64,000 nucleotides of DNA from Hoeflea_A sp965228785 (lineage in GTDB: Bacteria > Pseudomonadota > Alphaproteobacteria > Rhizobiales > Rhizobiaceae). Under the pieces are notes generated by a model. That model did not search any database and was not told the DNA's origin. It was given only the letters and a program-made list of their open reading frames with translations. Shown piece after piece: positions 8,955-17,407 of the stretch; positions within the stretch are counted from its first letter, which is position 1; every line of letters starts with the position of its first letter. Where the stretch lies: contig CBDDIF010000002.1 of assembly GCA_965228785.1 (NCBI GenBank), forward strand, positions 3,596,001 to 3,660,000, given 5' to 3'. A program made the translations under genes and the position numbers.

Positions 8955-10403
8955 CTAAGCCGGCCAGGGCAAGGAATACGTTTTCACATTGGTAAAGAAC
9001 TTCATGGCTTCAATCACGCCTTCCTTGACGGCGTTGCCGCTGTCCTTGATGCCGCCAAAGGGTGACATTTCGATGCGATAGCCGGGTTGTTCCCAAATGT
9101 TGCAGGTGCCGACATCAAGCCCGTTGATGTAGGAAATCGCCCGGTTCAGATCGTTTGTGCATACGCCCGAGGAAAGGCCGAATTCGGTTGAGTTCGATAT
9201 TCGCATCACCTCCCCGTCATCATCAGGGACGCGCACGATCGGTACGATGGGGCCAAAGGTCTCCTCCATGACAAGTTCGCTGGAATGCGGCACCCGGTCG
9301 ACCACGATGGGAGGCAGAAGCGCCCCCTGACGGCCAGGATGATAGAGGATCTCCGCCCCTTCTCTCTCGGCCTGACGAACGCGATTTTCAAACAGTTCGG
9401 CAGCCTGTTCATGAATCACGCAGCCGAGTTCTGTATCGGGGTTCTGCGGGTCACCAAACCGGATCGCCCTGGCCTTCTCCAGAACCAGCGAAACGAATTC
9501 ATCCGCCACACTCTCCTGCACCAGGATGCGTTTGATTGCAGTACACCGCTGGCCCGAATTGCCGGTCGCACCCGCGACAGCAATGGTGGCGGCTTTCTCC
9601 AGATCCGTACCTTCGAGATCGTTCAGCACGATCAAGGGATCGTTTCCGCCCAGTTCCAGCGCCTGACGCTTGTATACAGCCTTCTCGGCGATCATTTTTC
9701 CCACAGGAACACCGCCGGTAAAGGTGATGATGTCAATATTGTCGTTTGTGATCATCTCGTCGCCGATGTCACCGGGCCAACCGGTCACTACCTGGAACAT
9801 CTCGGGCGGCAAGCCGGCCTCATAGAGGATATCCGCGAGCGTCAGTGCGGTCAGCGGCGTCAGCTCTGTCGGCTTGCACACCATGCAGTTGTTGGTGGCA
9901 ATGGCCGGAGCGACCTTGTGACTGACCATGTTCAGCGGGTGATTGAAAGGCGTGATCGCAGATATCGCCCGCACCGGCTCACGCTTGGTGAATATCTTGC
10001 GGTCCTTGCCGTTGTGGGTGAGATCGCAGGAAAAGATCTGGCCGTCATCGACCAGCGCATATTGCGACGCAAACTGAAAGACATCCTGTGCGCGCTTTGA
10101 CTCGTAGATTGCGTGTTGATGGCAGATACCCAGCTCGAGCGTGAGCCATTTGGCGAGATAGTCGCGCCGCTCGCCAATCAGCTCGCCCGTCCGCTGCAGG
10201 ATCTGGCTGCGCTCGTAACGCGTCAGCTTCGGTGCATAGTCGGCAGCGATGTCGAACGCACGGCGTGCGTGCTCGGCCGTACCGGCGGGCACGGTGCCAA
10301 CTACCTCATTGGTGTAGGGGTAATGCACCGGCACCGTATCGTCGGTGAACACGACGTCACCGCCAATGCGCATCCCCTCGTTTCGGCTTTCGATCACGGA
10401 CAT
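8955..10403 (-). CDS. phnY: Aldehyde dehydrogenase, probable phosphonoacetaldehyde dehydrogenase
   Basis: An NAD(P)-dependent aldehyde dehydrogenase of 482 residues with a complete active site: oxyanion N154 (PFNHP), K177 (CKPTE), general base E250 (LELGGND) and catalytic C287 (NSGQRC). It lies 19 bp downstream of phosphonoacetate hydrolase. In the PhnWAY pathway known from Sinorhizobium, PhnY oxidises phosphonoacetaldehyde to phosphonoacetate for PhnA, and that pairing fixes the substrate. The start at 10403 follows AAGGGA. Substrate assignment is by neighbourhood, as the aldehyde dehydrogenase fold alone does not show it. Confidence 0.88.
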   Translation of the reverse strand: MSVIESRNEGMRIGGDVVFTDDTVPVHYPYTNEVVGTVPAGTAEHARRAFDIAADYAPKLTRYERSQILQRTGELIGERRDYLAKWLTLELGICHQHAIYESKRAQDVFQFASQYALVDDGQIFSCDLTHNGKDRKIFTKREPVRAISAITPFNHPLNMVSHKVAPAIATNNCMVCKPTELTPLTALTLADILYEAGLPPEMFQVVTGWPGDIGDEMITNDNIDIITFTGGVPVGKMIAEKAVYKRQALELGGNDPLIVLNDLEGTDLEKAATIAVAGATGNSGQRCTAIKRILVQESVADEFVSLVLEKARAIRFGDPQNPDTELGCVIHEQAAELFENRVRQAEREGAEILYHPGRQGALLPPIVVDRVPHSSELVMEETFGPIVPIVRVPDDDGEVMRISNSTEFGLSSGVCTNDLNRAISYINGLDVGTCNIWEQPGYRIEMSPFGGIKDSGNAVKEGVIEAMKFFTNVKTYSLPWPA

Positions 10404-10422
10404 GGCTTGATCCCTTGCGACT

Positions 10423-11667
10423 CTAGAGGGCTGCCGCGGTCGTTGCGTAGTAAAACGCATCGAAGTTCCGCAGCTCCGGTTTCGACGGCAGGTCCAGAAC
10501 CCTGTTGACGATGAACGGCACTTCCTGCTCGGTCAGGCCGCCGTGACTTCGCAGCGGTTCCTTGAGCGCGGCAAGGTCGTGCCGGTGTGCGGAGGTGCCG
10601 ATGCAGATTTGCTCGCCTGAGACCAAGACGATGTCCCCGATGCGATCGCCCGGCAGTTCGAAACGCTCGATGGCCTCTTCATTCGTCAGCACATGCGTGA
10701 TGCCGTCGGTCGCCTTCAGCCTTGCGATGATTTCCGCCTCGTCCGCACCCTGCGGCAGATAAACCGTTGCAAAGGAGCCGAGCGAGCCATGGTGGACGAC
10801 ATAAGGGTCGGTGATAGGAAGAATGACCCGGGCGGCGCCTTCGCCGAGCCATTGGTCCATGAGATCCTGCACATAGACAACCGCAGGCGATCCATCAGCC
10901 AGGTGCTTTGGCTTCATGCCATGGTCGGCGGTCACGACGATTGCGGCGCCCAAGGCATCAAGCTTGGCCAGGTACCTGTCGAACATCTTGTAGAATGCCT
11001 TCGCCTCCGGATCGTCCGGTGCATATTTGTGCTGCACGTAGTCGGTGGTGGTCAGGTACATGATGTCCGGTTTCCACTCCTTGAGGAGTTTGACACCGGC
11101 GGCAAAGACAAACTCGCTCAGTTCAGCCGAATAGACTTCGGGCTGATCCATGCCCAACCAGTCACTCGCCTTTTCCTGGCCATGTTCCTCGGCGGTCGTG
11201 CTATCCGATCTTTCGGCTGAAAAGCACTTGGCCCGGTCATCATCAAAGGAGAGACCGGCGCCCAGAAGCGCGCGGAGCTTGTCCTTCGCCGTCACAACGG
11301 CAACCTTCGCGCCGGCATCGTAGAACTGCTTGAAAACGGTCGGCGCGCGCAAAAAGCGCACGTCGTTCATCATCACTTCTTCACCGCTTTCGGGATCGTA
11401 CAGAAAGTTCCCGCAGATGCCGTGAACGATGGGCGGCCGGCCGGTGGCAATGGATAGATTGTTGGGATTCGTGAAGGACGGAATGACCGAATAGGCCAGA
11501 CGATCCGTGCCGACTTCGCGCATCCGCCTCAAGGTCGGCATCAAGCCGTCGGCGATGGCCTTGTCCAGGTACTCGGGCTCGCATCCGTCCAGGCAGATGG
11601 CAACGGCCGGCACCTTGGGTATCGGGTAGACTCTCCCATTCGCCGTGACGGGCGCTTGCATGTTCAT
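10423..11667 (-). CDS. phnA: Phosphonoacetate hydrolase
   Basis: An alkaline-phosphatase-superfamily enzyme of 414 residues that cleaves the C-P bond of phosphonoacetate, giving acetate and phosphate. Metal and nucleophile positions are visible: D27 (CLDGCEPEY), nucleophile T66 (PSFTNPNN), D209 and H213 (TTDYVQHKY), D248 and H249 (TADHGMKPKH), and a distal histidine in the C-terminal third (SAHRH). The length matches family members. The start at 11667 has AAGGGA upstream. It follows the two permease genes and precedes phnY, as expected in a phosphonoacetate/phosphonoacetaldehyde route. Confidence 0.93.
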   Translation of the reverse strand: MNMQAPVTANGRVYPIPKVPAVAICLDGCEPEYLDKAIADGLMPTLRRMREVGTDRLAYSVIPSFTNPNNLSIATGRPPIVHGICGNFLYDPESGEEVMMNDVRFLRAPTVFKQFYDAGAKVAVVTAKDKLRALLGAGLSFDDDRAKCFSAERSDSTTAEEHGQEKASDWLGMDQPEVYSAELSEFVFAAGVKLLKEWKPDIMYLTTTDYVQHKYAPDDPEAKAFYKMFDRYLAKLDALGAAIVVTADHGMKPKHLADGSPAVVYVQDLMDQWLGEGAARVILPITDPYVVHHGSLGSFATVYLPQGADEAEIIARLKATDGITHVLTNEEAIERFELPGDRIGDIVLVSGEQICIGTSAHRHDLAALKEPLRSHGGLTEQEVPFIVNRVLDLPSKPELRNFDAFYYATTAAAL

Positions 11668-11731
11668 GAATTTCCCTTTTATCATCGAGCGGCGCTCGCA
11701 ACGACCACTCGGCATTTCCCAACGAGTTCAG

Positions 11732-12571
11732 TTACTTGGCGCGATTGACCGCCGACCGGAGCCAGCCGGACAGGAATTCTGCAATGAGGACCATCACGAT
11801 GATCGACAGGATGATGGCGGCGACGCGCAGGTTTTCGAGCTGCTGCACGTTGCGCTTGAGGTACCAGCCCATGCCACCGCCGCCGAAGAACCCGACGACC
11901 GTCGCGGCGCGAAAGGCCACATCCCACGTGTAGATGGCGATGCCGATGAAGGCGACGCGGATCTGAGGCACCACCGCAAAGATAAAGACCTGGAAGGAAT
12001 TGGCGCCTGCGGCGCGCATTGCCTCGACCGGTCCCATGTCGATGGCTTCGATCTCATCGGCAAAGAGTTTGCCGGCGAAACCGATGCAGAACATGGTCAG
12101 AGCGCTGACGCCGGCCAGCATTCCGAAACCCAGCACCGATACGAACAAGATCGTCCAGATGGTCTCGTGGATGGCCCGGCACGAAATCACGCCGAGACGG
12201 CCAAGCGGGAACATGATGCGCCGCTGCGGTGTGACATTCCAGGCCGAGAACCAGGCCAATGGAATGGCCAGGCAGACGCCGGCAAATCCGCCGAGGAACG
12301 ACATCTGCAGCGTGTCGACGATGGCCGCAAGATAGCCCCGGTCCAGCACATATCCGATATCCGGCGGATAGTAGCGATCGGCCACCACGCCAACGAGCCG
12401 GCCCAGGCCGCTGATCAGCAGGCCGATGTCGACATTGAGGAAATGCAGCGAATAGCCCAGGAACAGCAGGACAATCAGCAGCGTTCCGTGCTTGTAGATC
12501 GTTTCCGGAAACTTGTAGCGCGACCATTTGGGCTGCTCCGAAGATGCCCGGACGGCGTTGTGTTCGATCAT
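11732..12571 (-). CDS. phnE: Phosphonate ABC transporter permease, PhnE family (second copy)
   Basis: A membrane permease of 279 residues, with about six hydrophobic segments. It has the PhnE-type inner-membrane coupling loop (EAMRAAGANSFQVF...VPQI) that contacts the ATPase. Together with the adjacent PhnE-like gene it forms a heterodimeric channel. ATG at 12571 is preferred because GGGAA lies about 7 nt upstream; ATG at 12577 is too close to it. Only a few bases separate it from the upstream permease gene, so they are one transcript. The N-terminal half is longer than usual, with an extra hydrophobic stretch at about residues 32-50. Confidence 0.88.
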   Translation of the reverse strand: MIEHNAVRASSEQPKWSRYKFPETIYKHGTLLIVLLFLGYSLHFLNVDIGLLISGLGRLVGVVADRYYPPDIGYVLDRGYLAAIVDTLQMSFLGGFAGVCLAIPLAWFSAWNVTPQRRIMFPLGRLGVISCRAIHETIWTILFVSVLGFGMLAGVSALTMFCIGFAGKLFADEIEAIDMGPVEAMRAAGANSFQVFIFAVVPQIRVAFIGIAIYTWDVAFRAATVVGFFGGGGMGWYLKRNVQQLENLRVAAIILSIIVMVLIAEFLSGWLRSAVNRAK

Positions 12572-12581
12572 CGCCATTTCC

Positions 12582-13403
12582 CTAGATCACCGCCTTGCGG
12601 AGGAAGTGCGATATCACTTCGCCCAGGACGATCAGCAGCAGGATGGCCAGGATCACCATCGTGACGCCGCCGTAGTTGAAACTGTTCATCTGCCGGAAGA
12701 ACAGCAGTCCGAGGCCGCCGGCGCCAACCAGCCCCATAACCGCGGACCGGCGAATGTTGATATCCCACTCGAAAATCACGGTGGCCAGAACAACCGGATA
12801 GATCTGCGGAAGAATGCCGAAATACATGACTTGGAACTGGTTCCCGCCAACCGCCCGGATCGCTTCGATCGGCTTGGCATCGATGTTCTCGATGGCTTCG
12901 GCGGTGATTTTCGAGATGAACCCGATTGATCGCATGGCGATGGCCAGGATGCCCGGAAGGGCGCCGAGCCCGACGGCGCTGACGAAGATCAGGGCCCATA
13001 CGATCTCGTGCACGCTGCGGCTGAGCACCATCAGGAAACGGCCAAGCGGATAGAGAATGGTCTTGCTGGGGGTGACGTTTGCCGCGCCGAGCCAAGCGAC
13101 GGGAAGCGACAGGAAGCATCCCAGCACGGTCCCGACACAGGCCATCATGAAGGTCTCAAGCGTCGGAACGATCAGCTCCGGAAGCAACCCGATGTCCAGG
13201 CTGAGGTAGCGTCCGATCGAGGCAAACACTCCGTTGCGTCCGCCGATGCGCGACCAGTCGGTGTCCTCGATGATCGTGCCATTCACGCACCAGGCAATGA
13301 AGAGCAGGATGCCGCCCCAGATCAGGGCTATTTTCAGGAACCGCTTTTGCCGCAACTCCTGCTGAAGCCCCAGCGCGGTCGGGTTCACGTCCGTTACAGC
13401 CAT
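12582..13403 (-). CDS. phnE: Phosphonate ABC transporter permease, PhnE family (first copy)
   Basis: A PhnE-type permease of about 273 residues with six membrane segments. The coupling loop EAIRAVGGNQFQVMYFGILPQI closely resembles that of the neighbouring permease, so the two are likely paralogues from one duplication that now work as a pair. ATG at 13403 sits 10 nt after GGAGG; GTG at 13409 overlaps the phnC stop and is an alternative. The pathway is import of phosphonate through PhnD, PhnE/PhnE and PhnC. Confidence 0.88.
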   Translation of the reverse strand: MAVTDVNPTALGLQQELRQKRFLKIALIWGGILLFIAWCVNGTIIEDTDWSRIGGRNGVFASIGRYLSLDIGLLPELIVPTLETFMMACVGTVLGCFLSLPVAWLGAANVTPSKTILYPLGRFLMVLSRSVHEIVWALIFVSAVGLGALPGILAIAMRSIGFISKITAEAIENIDAKPIEAIRAVGGNQFQVMYFGILPQIYPVVLATVIFEWDINIRRSAVMGLVGAGGLGLLFFRQMNSFNYGGVTMVILAILLLIVLGEVISHFLRKAVI

Positions 13404-13405
13404 GG

Positions 13406-14158
13406 TCACAGCACCTCCATGGCGTAGATGTCTTCCAAGTCGGCGTCGCGCATGGTTTCCGTCGCGCCGTCGAACTTCTTGTAGCCATCCTGCAGCCCGA
13501 TGATCCGGTTGCAGAACTCCTTGGCCAGTTGAACGTCATGGATGTTGCAAAGCGCCGGAACTTTCAGCTCCAGGGCAATATCGCGGATCAGCGCCATCAC
13601 TTCGCGGGATATCTTCGGATCGAGCGCCGAGGTTGGCTCATCCAGGAGCAGAAGCTTGGGTCGCTGCATCAGTGCCCGGGCAATACCGACCCGTTGGCGC
13701 TGGCCGCCGCTGAGTTCATCGGCGCGTTTGTTGATGTGATCGCTCAGTCCGACCCGGTCGAGGAAGTACAGCGCCTTTTTAACGTCATCCTGCGGAAAGG
13801 CGCGGAAAAGCGACCTGATATTGCCAGTGTATCCCAGCCGTCCAGACAGAACATTGTCCATGACGGACATGCGATTGATCAGATTGAATTCCTGGAAGAT
13901 CATTCCGACGTTGCGGCGCAACTCGCGCAGATGGCGCGCGTTGAGGCTCCGCACATCCTGTCCAAGCAGGCGGATGCTGCCATCGGATGGCTCGACCAGG
14001 CGGTTCACGCATCGGATCAACGTGGATTTGCCCGCACCACTCGGCCCGATAATCGCCAGGAAGTCGTCTTCCATCACCTCAAAGTCGATGCCCTTGAGGA
14101 TTTCCGGGCCTTTGGCCGAGTATCGAACTCTCAGCCCCTCAACCGCCAGAACAACCAT
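13406..14158 (-). CDS. phnC: Phosphonate ABC transporter ATP-binding protein
   Basis: An ABC ATPase of 250 residues with Walker A GPSGAGKST (38-46), Q-loop FQEFN (about 88-92), signature LSGGQ (149-153) and Walker B LLLLDEP (169-175). The family is PhnC because it lies between phnD and two phnE genes and shows the typical FQEFNLINR segment. It energises phosphonate uptake at the cytoplasmic face of the membrane. Its stop codon overlaps the possible GTG start of the first permease gene. Confidence 0.92.
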   Translation of the reverse strand: MVVLAVEGLRVRYSAKGPEILKGIDFEVMEDDFLAIIGPSGAGKSTLIRCVNRLVEPSDGSIRLLGQDVRSLNARHLRELRRNVGMIFQEFNLINRMSVMDNVLSGRLGYTGNIRSLFRAFPQDDVKKALYFLDRVGLSDHINKRADELSGGQRQRVGIARALMQRPKLLLLDEPTSALDPKISREVMALIRDIALELKVPALCNIHDVQLAKEFCNRIIGLQDGYKKFDGATETMRDADLEDIYAMEVL

Positions 14159-14218
14159 GAACTCCCTCCCGCGTTGCCCGGCCCCACTGTCCGTAGGGCG
14201 CGGGCGTTGGCTCCTGGT

Positions 14219-15112
14219 CTATTTGGCGTCTTTCGCGGCCTTGAGGGCGCGAATAATGTCGTAATCACCATCCGACATGGCGACAAAACGGCTGGCGTTG
14301 ACGTTCTTGAGGTACTCGCGGCCCTCTTCGTTTTCATTCAACGTCAGGAAGGCACCGGTAATCTTGTTGACAAGGTCGTCACACAGTTTGCCCGAAACGA
14401 CGAACGGGTCCTGCGGAATAACCGGCGAGGACCAGATGACGTTGTAGTCTTCCATTTTCGCCAGTCCCCGGTCGATCACATTGTCGAGCCGGTGGGTCGC
14501 AACAAAGGCGACATCGACCTGTCCTTCCAGAACTGCGATCGCCGAAAGATCATGCCCGCCGGTGTAAACGACGCGCGAGAAGTGATCTTCAAGCGGCTGA
14601 CCGATGACATCGGTGAACGACACCCGCGGCAGTAGGTTGCCCGAGGTCGAGGCGGGATCGGTCAAACCAACAATCTTGTCGCCAAGGTCCTCGATCTTCT
14701 CGATGCCTGAATCGGACCGAGAAACCAGCACGGCCTTATAGCCGGGCCCCTCTTCCTGAAAGTGACCGGGGTGTTTTGCGTAGGTGGCGAACACACGCAG
14801 CGTCGGATCTTTTTCCTGCGCGATGACGTAGGAGTAGGGCCCGTGCATGCCGATGTCGACGAAACCGCCGAGCATGGCCTCGACGACCGACGCATAGGAG
14901 GTCGGAAGATAGAATTCGACATTCTTGCCGGTCGCAGCCTTGAGCTGATTGACCATGGGCTCATAGAGCGCGAGTTCCTGGGTGGTTTCCTCTGTCGGGA
15001 TCATGGAAAAGCGCAGGGCTTCCGGATTCTTGCATTCTTCAGCGTTCGCAATGCTCGCCGTTGCGAGCGCCAGGACGGGAAGTGCTACCTTCGGCAAGTT
15101 GATGAGTTTCAT
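14219..15112 (-). CDS. phnD: Phosphonate ABC transporter substrate-binding protein
   Basis: A periplasmic binding protein of 297 residues with a signal peptide (residues 1-24, ending ASIANA). The mature part shows PhnD-family segments: an early RFSMIPTE, the Y-S-V-V-E-A hinge region, a mid-protein GDKIVGLTDPASTSGNLLPR (with the serine/threonine cluster that holds the phosphonate group) and AVLEGQVDVAFVATH. AAGGAGG lies directly upstream of the ATG. The ligand is a small alkylphosphonate. Given the enzymes encoded downstream, 2-hydroxyethyl-, phosphonoacetaldehyde- or phosphonoacetate-like compounds are likelier than simple aminoethylphosphonate, but this is inference. Confidence 0.9.
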   Translation of the reverse strand: MKLINLPKVALPVLALATASIANAEECKNPEALRFSMIPTEETTQELALYEPMVNQLKAATGKNVEFYLPTSYASVVEAMLGGFVDIGMHGPYSYVIAQEKDPTLRVFATYAKHPGHFQEEGPGYKAVLVSRSDSGIEKIEDLGDKIVGLTDPASTSGNLLPRVSFTDVIGQPLEDHFSRVVYTGGHDLSAIAVLEGQVDVAFVATHRLDNVIDRGLAKMEDYNVIWSSPVIPQDPFVVSGKLCDDLVNKITGAFLTLNENEEGREYLKNVNASRFVAMSDGDYDIIRALKAAKDAK

Positions 15113-15167
15113 GAGTTCCTCCTTGGGTTTGAATTGAATGCGGCGGGTGCGCTCCCACCTTGTTGTT

Positions 15168-16295
15168 TCATGCGGCGGTCAGGCCCATGACATCCTGCTG
15201 TTGGGCAACCGCAACGAACGTTTCCTTTGAACCGACGAAGTTCTTGCCGCGTTCTCCGGCAAAGGCGTCGTCGATGATCACCCGGCTCTTGTCCGGGGAG
15301 ATGCCGTAGTCGGCGAAACGCGTGCCGACGCCAAGATCGCTGAGGAAATCAGCGAGCAGGTCTGCGCCCGCCTCCAGGTCGTCCCCGAATATCTCGCGCA
15401 ACGCGGCGCCGCGGAATCCATCGATGCCAGCAACGGATCGAAGCACCGTCGGCAGCGTGAATGAGCACGCAATGCCGTGCTGCACGCCCCAGCCGAGCGT
15501 GATCGGATAGGAAATGTTGTGGGCGATCGCAGTCTTGGTGTTCGAGAAGGCCAGGCCGGCAAACAGCGACGCTTCAGCCATGGTGCTGCGCAATTCGAGA
15601 TTGCCCAAATCACGCAGCAGGTTCGGCAATGTCTTGAGGATCAGTTTCGATGCCGCAACCGCGTGCCCTGCGGAGATAGGATTGGCATTGATGTTCCAGA
15701 TGCTCTCGAGCGAATGCGACAGCGAATCCAGCCCGGTTGCCAATGTCAGCCCATGCGGTTTGCCCAACATGAGGACCGGGTCAAGCAATGCAGTTTCGGG
15801 GTAAAGCCTGGTGTGGGCGAGCGAATATTTCTTGCCCTGGGCTTCGTTCCATACGGTCGCCCAACAGGTCACCTCACTGCCGGTGCCTGCCGTTGTCGGA
15901 ACGGCAATGATTGGCAGGAATGACAAGGCATCCGCGCCGTCTTTGGTTTCCAGAAAGCGTGCGACCCTGTCAAAATCGCCCCCTGCCGCGGCGAACACCT
16001 TGGCCGAGTCGATCACCGAACCGCCACCCAAAGCGACGACGACCTCGATCTCCGCACCGCGTTCAGCGAACCGTGCGGACTGGGTGCGAAGCAGCTCGTA
16101 GTCCGGATTTGGAGAGACATCATTGATTGTAAGCGTCGGCGCTCCGGCCAGAGCCGTTAGCTTTTCGGCCAGTTCCTCAAACGGGGCATCGGGGTAGGTC
16201 ACCAGCGCATAGCGCCGACGTCCAATCAATTCGGGAAGCTTGGAAAACTGCTCGCGCCCGAAGACCGTGTTCACCGGATTGCCGTAGGTCCACAT
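15168..16295 (-). CDS. Iron-containing alcohol dehydrogenase of a phosphonate cluster
   Basis: A group III (Fe-type) alcohol dehydrogenase of 375 residues. The nucleotide loop GGGSVID is at 90-96, and metal ligands D190, H194, H259 and H273 are all present (GLDSLSHSL, AIAHNIS, QHG). It is the first gene of the phn operon, 55 bp before phnD. Related enzymes interconvert phosphonoacetaldehyde and 2-hydroxyethylphosphonate. In this context it could oxidise an imported hydroxyphosphonate to the aldehyde that PhnY uses. The start at 16295 follows AAGG. The specificity is unproven. Confidence 0.85.
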   Translation of the reverse strand: MWTYGNPVNTVFGREQFSKLPELIGRRRYALVTYPDAPFEELAEKLTALAGAPTLTINDVSPNPDYELLRTQSARFAERGAEIEVVVALGGGSVIDSAKVFAAAGGDFDRVARFLETKDGADALSFLPIIAVPTTAGTGSEVTCWATVWNEAQGKKYSLAHTRLYPETALLDPVLMLGKPHGLTLATGLDSLSHSLESIWNINANPISAGHAVAASKLILKTLPNLLRDLGNLELRSTMAEASLFAGLAFSNTKTAIAHNISYPITLGWGVQHGIACSFTLPTVLRSVAGIDGFRGAALREIFGDDLEAGADLLADFLSDLGVGTRFADYGISPDKSRVIIDDAFAGERGKNFVGSKETFVAVAQQQDVMGLTAA

Positions 16296-16368
16296 GGATT
16301 GCCTTTCACACTTTTTGCCGTTTGGCGGCACGCATTCCGGGCAGTCTTGCAAGACGCAAAATATATAA

Positions 16369-16383
16369 CAAATTGATTGTTTG
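16369..16383. promoter_or_regulatory. Candidate LysR operator in the divergent phn/LysR promoter region
   Basis: The dyad CAAA-N7-TTTG (16369-16383) contains the spacing expected for a LysR-type site and lies inside a very AT-rich 50-bp tract between the Fe-alcohol dehydrogenase gene and the LysR gene. No Pho-box pair (CTGTCAT repeats) is visible in this gap. This suggests control by an inducer rather than by phosphate starvation. Confidence 0.4.
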
Positions 16384-16406
16384 AATAATATCTATATATT
16401 GAAGCT

Positions 16407-17279
16407 ATGCTTCGATCCGAACTCAGATCGTTTCACGCGGTCGCGAAACATGGCGGTTTTTCGCGCGCGGCCAAGGCTATGCACATCAGCCAACCGACCT
16501 TGTCGACACAGGTCAAGGCGGTGGAAGAGCGTTACGGGATTGATCTCTTCACCCGCGCCGGACGCACTGTGCGGCTGACCCAAGCGGGGGCGGATCTCTT
16601 TGAAATCACATCACGACTCACACAGGCCGAGCAGGATGCTGAAGACCTGCTTGACGGGTTTCGTGGCCTGAACGCCGGCAAGCTCAACATTGCGGCCGTC
16701 GGTCCGTTTCATGCCACCGACATGATCGTGGCCTACAAGCAGAAATACCCGCTGATCGACATCGAGGTCCGTTTCGGCAATTCGGCCTGGTGTTTCGAGC
16801 GCATCCTGTCCTTCGATGCGGATGTCGGGATCATTGCCGAGGTCCCTTCCGATGCTCGCGTCAAGACGCTTCCCTATAGCGTGCATGACGTGGTGGTTTT
16901 CGTGAATTCAAACCACCCGTTTTTCCGGCGCGACAGCATCACCATAGCCGAACTCGAGGGTCAGAAGGTCATACGACGGGAACCCGGCTCGACAACACGC
17001 GTGGCTATTGAAACCGAACTGTCGGAGCGCGGTATCAGCGTCGACACGGTCCTGGAGCTGGGCAGCCGCGAAGCGATCTGGAAGGCGGTCGAGCAAGGCC
17101 TGGGAATCGGCTTCGTCTCGGATTTCGAGTTTGTGCCGCATCCGAACCTGCGCGCGATTTCAATCTCCGACGCGAGCGTTCAGACCAACTACTATCTGGC
17201 TTTTCTCGAAGAACGAGGGCGATCCAGATTGATTGGGTCATTTTGCGAAGCTGCAATAGATCGGATTCGAGAGATCTGA
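16407..17279 (+). CDS. LysR-family regulator of the phosphonate operon (likely)
   Basis: A 290-residue LysR-type transcription factor. The helix-turn-helix spans about residues 15-45 (GGFSRAAKAMHISQPTLSTQ) and a periplasmic-binding-protein-like effector domain spans about 88-285. It is divergently transcribed from the phn operon with a 111-bp shared intergenic region, the usual arrangement for a LysR protein that activates its neighbour and represses itself. The effector is therefore probably the phosphonate substrate or an intermediate. The ATG at 16407 is the only start consistent with the short gap. Confidence 0.9.
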   Translation: MLRSELRSFHAVAKHGGFSRAAKAMHISQPTLSTQVKAVEERYGIDLFTRAGRTVRLTQAGADLFEITSRLTQAEQDAEDLLDGFRGLNAGKLNIAAVGPFHATDMIVAYKQKYPLIDIEVRFGNSAWCFERILSFDADVGIIAEVPSDARVKTLPYSVHDVVVFVNSNHPFFRRDSITIAELEGQKVIRREPGSTTRVAIETELSERGISVDTVLELGSREAIWKAVEQGLGIGFVSDFEFVPHPNLRAISISDASVQTNYYLAFLEERGRSRLIGSFCEAAIDRIREI

Positions 17280-17364
17280 TCAAATCACCCGAAGTCGTTC
17301 CGAAAAACAGAAAAGAAGCGGCAACTTCTCGCGCTCCTGCAATTTGTGCCTGCAGTTCGACCAA

Positions 17365-17390
17365 AGAGCCCTGCACCGTGGCAGGGCTCT
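17365..17390. terminator. Bidirectional terminator hairpin between convergent genes
   Basis: A perfect 10-bp inverted repeat (AGAGCCCTGC at 17365-17374, complement at 17381-17390) with a 6-nt loop. It lies between the LysR gene ending at 17279 and the opposing gene ending at 17408. A short T-rich tail follows the stem on each strand. It fits a shared rho-independent terminator. Confidence 0.7.
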
Positions 17391-17407
17391 CAATTTCGAT
17401 AGGGGAC

